From: Palsa-506 sp050013415
Lineage (GTDB): Bacteria > Actinomycetota > Actinomycetes > Streptosporangiales > Streptosporangiaceae
Assembly: GCA_050013415.1 (NCBI GenBank)
Contig: JBEKFH010000309.1
Span: forward strand, 1-5,714
Length of the DNA stretch: 5,714 nucleotides
Direction of reading: 5' to 3'
Part shown: in pieces, positions 4,231 through 5,714 of the stretch
Numbering within the stretch: the stretch's first letter is position 1
Layout of the letters: each line of letters starts with the position of its first letter
The notes under the pieces: generated by a model
Databases searched by the model: none
The model's input: only the letters and a program-made list of their open reading frames with translations
Told to the model about the DNA's origin: nothing
Translations under genes and position numbers: made by a program

Positions 4231-5714
4231 CACGCCTCCTTCGGGGTGGTCCGGGCCTGCGGGCGCGCCGCGGCGCTCGCGGCGCCGCCGGTCGCTGGCC
4301 TGGCCGCCCGCTTGCTGCCGCGCCACGGCGCTCGCGCGCCAAGCCTGGCTGGGTCCAGCCCGGAGAGCGGGTGGCCGTCACCGTAGAACCTGGTCCTGGC
4401 CAGGATGGTGATCATCGGCTTGGTGAACAGGAACACCACGATGACGTCGATGACCGTGGTGAGGCCGAGCGTGAAGGCGAAGCCCTTGACGTCGCCGATC
4501 GCGAAGTACCACAGCAGCGCGGCGGCGAGGAAGGACACCGTGTCGGAGACCAGGATCGTCCGCCTGGCCCGCGTCCAGCCCCGTTCCACCGCGGCCCGCA
4601 GCGACCGCCCGTCCCTGACCTCGTCACGGAGCCGCTCGAAGAAGACGACGAACGAGTCCGCGGTGATGCCGATCGCCACGATCAGGCCGGCCACGCCGGC
4701 CAGCGAGAGCGAGAAGCCCTCGTACTTGCTGAGCAGCACCACGGACAGGTAGGAGAGCAGCGCGGCGATGGCCAGGCTGGAAACCGAGACGACTCCGAGA
4801 CCGCGGTAGTAGAGGAACGAGTACAGCACCACCAGGAGCAGGCCGATCCCGGCCGCGATCAGGCCGGCGTGCAGCTGCGACGAGCCGAGCTGCGGGGAGA
4901 TCGTCTGGACGGACTCCTTGTCAAAGGTCAGCGGCAGCGCGCCGTAGGACAGCACGTTGGCCAGGTAGGTGGCCTGCTGCTGGGTGAAGGTGCCGGTGAT
5001 CTGCGCCTGGCCGCCGGTGATCGCGCTGATGATGTCAGGCGCCGAGATGACCTTGCCGTCCAGGTCGACGGCGAACTGGTCGAGTGGCGAGGTCGGATTG
5101 CCGTTGTTGCCGTACTTGTCGAACATCATGGTCGTCAGGTCGCCGAACGCCTTGGCGCCGGCACCGTTGAAGGAGAGGTTAACGAGCCACGAGCTGCTGG
5201 TGGTGCTAAGCGCAGCCGACGCGCCGGTGACCATCGTGCCGAGCACCGTGGCCTTGTCCAGCGCGTACTTGTACGGCACGCCGTCGATGTACTGGCAGGA
5301 CACGGTCTGGCTGTTCGCGTTGTCCCATCTCGTCGCGTCGTCGTCGTAGATCTGCTTCTGCCAGTTGGCGTTGGCGCAGTTCAGCTTGTCGAACAGGGCC
5401 TTCACCGGGGCGCTGACCAGGGCGGCGTCTCCGCCGGCGTCCTTGGTGGTGGAGAGCCCGGCCGGGGCGGGGGTGGAGCTGGCGCTGGGCGAGGCACTGG
5501 CGCTGGGCGAGGCACTGGCGCTGGCCGATGCACTTGCGGACGGGCTGGGCGAGGCCGTCGCGGCCAGCTGCCGCGCGCCCGTCGTGAGGCTCTGGCCGCC
5601 GGAGACTGCGCCCGGGATGCCCAAAGCCGCGGAACTGGCCGAGGGGCTGGCCTTTGCCGAGGAACTGGCCTTGGCCGAAGAGCTGGCTTTCGCTGACGGG
5701 CTGGCCGACGCCGA
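4230..5714 (-). CDS. secD: Protein translocase subunit SecD, 5' end missing
   Basis: SecD works with SecF in the cytoplasmic membrane, using the proton gradient to help pull exported proteins through and away from SecYEG. The visible part (about 495 residues, counted from the window edge) lacks TM1 and the start of the large extracytoplasmic domain. It opens with Ala/Ser/Lys/Pro-rich low-complexity sequence (about 1-85), then P1 sequence with two cysteines (KLNC and VSCQY) that could form a disulfide, the conserved LDGKVISAPDI (about 218-228), ITGTF, and LSYGALPLTF. Five membrane helices follow, starting about AGLIAAGIGLLLVVLYSFLY. The RND-like helix GLIVAIGITADSFVVFFERLRDE carries the conserved Asp (about 353). 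The last helix ends FLFTKPM, and a basic, disordered tail finishes the protein. The frame is open to the edge with no convincing start, as expected if the gene continues. Confidence 0.97.
   Translation of the reverse strand, partial: SASASPSAKASSSAKASSSAKASPSASSAALGIPGAVSGGQSLTTGARQLAATASPSPSASASASASASPSASASPSASSTPAPAGLSTTKDAGGDAALVSAPVKALFDKLNCANANWQKQIYDDDATRWDNANSQTVSCQYIDGVPYKYALDKATVLGTMVTGASAALSTTSSSWLVNLSFNGAGAKAFGDLTTMMFDKYGNNGNPTSPLDQFAVDLDGKVISAPDIISAITGGQAQITGTFTQQQATYLANVLSYGALPLTFDKESVQTISPQLGSSQLHAGLIAAGIGLLLVVLYSFLYYRGLGVVSVSSLAIAALLSYLSVVLLSKYEGFSLSLAGVAGLIVAIGITADSFVVFFERLRDEVRDGRSLRAAVERGWTRARRTILVSDTVSFLAAALLWYFAIGDVKGFAFTLGLTTVIDVIVVFLFTKPMITILARTRFYGDGHPLSGLDPARLGARAPWRGSKRAARPATGGAASAAARPQARTTPKEA
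4235..4242 (-). promoter_or_regulatory. Ribosome binding site of secF
   Basis: GAAGGAGG on the minus strand, inside the last codons of secD, lies four bases before the secF ATG. It is a near-complete match to the anti-Shine-Dalgarno sequence and settles the start at 4230. With the one-base TGATG overlap it suggests that secF is translated in step with secD, giving balanced subunit amounts. Confidence 0.9.
5479..5532 (-). repeat. 18-bp tandem repeat encoding Ala/Ser/Pro linker in secD
   Basis: The plus-strand unit CTGGCGCTGGGCGAGGCA occurs at 5479-5496 and again unchanged at 5497-5514, with a third copy at 5515-5532 differing at two bases. Diverged sequence of the same kind continues to about 5550. 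In SecD it encodes Ala-Ser/Pro-Ser alternation in the extracytoplasmic linker ahead of the two-cysteine segment. Exact copies side by side suggest recent unit duplication. Confidence 0.88.
5638..5709 (-). repeat. Second 18-bp repeat array in secD, Lys-containing
   Basis: Four consecutive 18-base units start at 5638, 5656, 5674 and 5692. Read on the plus strand they resemble GCCGAGGAACTGGCCTTG. In SecD they encode a peptide with Lys every six residues inside Ser/Ala sequence (SAKASS-like). The array reaches almost to the window edge and may continue. It differs from the 5479-5532 array in carrying Lys instead of Pro, so the linker has two repeat families separated by a short non-repetitive segment (about GIPGAVSGGQSLTTG). 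Confidence 0.82.

Larger units (their letters stand above)
1..5714 (-). other. Actinobacterial secD-secF-apt-rel gene block, probably one operon
   Basis: All four genes are on the same strand, with a one-base overlap (secD/secF), a three-base gap (secF/apt) and a 76-base gap (apt/rel). No terminator-like hairpin with a U-run is seen between them. The order matches the arrangement known in Streptomyces; Mycobacterium tuberculosis has an extra lipoprotein gene between secF and apt. Co-transcription of secD, secF and apt is likely from the spacing; rel may also have its own promoter. The plus strand holds no credible gene. Confidence 0.85.

Noticed and set aside
4231..4326. Upstream extension of secF to an ATG at 4326
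   Set aside because: The extra 32 residues are Arg/Gly-rich and out of frame with secD, while the ATG at 4230 has a strong ribosome binding site and the usual SecF beginning.
4371..5696. Long plus-strand open frame (441 codons) opposite secD
   Set aside because: It is antisense to a clear secD frame. Its product is an Arg/Gly/Asp/Val-rich string without domains, typical of mirror frames in high-GC DNA, and it has no ribosome binding site of note.
1..5714. Mobile elements, tRNA/rRNA genes, phage or defence genes
   Set aside because: Nothing in either strand shows transposase, integrase, tRNA-like or toxin-antitoxin sequence. The four housekeeping genes cover nearly every base.

Overview
The window is high-GC chromosomal DNA. 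All real coding sequence lies on the minus strand, as one tightly packed gene block. Read in the direction of transcription (right to left) the order is secD (5' end cut off by the right edge), secF, apt and a bifunctional rel/spoT homologue (3' end cut off by the left edge). This secD-secF-apt-rel order is the classic actinobacterial arrangement. Together with the GC richness, GTG starts and protein details (Ser/Ala-rich SecD linker, basic SecF tail, RFKD-type Rel) it points to an actinomycete. I cannot name the genus from the sequence.

Layout: 5714-4230 encodes SecD from a low-complexity linker in its extracytoplasmic domain through its membrane segments to its end. The secD stop and secF start share one base (TGATG), and secF has a strong ribosome binding site. 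SecF (4230-2926) is a complete six-helix protein with a basic tail of about 130 residues. Only three bases separate it from apt (2922-2302), a complete adenine phosphoribosyltransferase. A 76-base gap (2301-2226) then leads to rel (2225 to 1), which has an excellent ribosome binding site. It covers the N-terminal extension, ppGpp hydrolase, ppGpp synthetase, TGS and helical regions, and stops at the conserved Cys-Cys pair near the C-terminus. No terminator is visible, so the operon probably continues on both sides (ruvB/yajC expected upstream by analogy).

Function: SecD and SecF form the proton-driven accessory of the SecYEG translocon. Apt salvages adenine to AMP with PRPP. Rel makes and degrades (p)ppGpp in the stringent response. 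The block thus groups protein export, purine salvage and starvation signalling, but it is a well-known housekeeping neighbourhood, and I see no new defence, mobile or biosynthetic system.

What stands out is structure inside the variable parts of these genes. There are 18-bp (six-codon) tandem repeats in secD, apt and rel. A perfect 28-bp palindrome lies in the tail-coding part of secF. A 24-bp near-palindrome lies in the poly-alanine part of rel. The rel and apt start sites are also open to debate.
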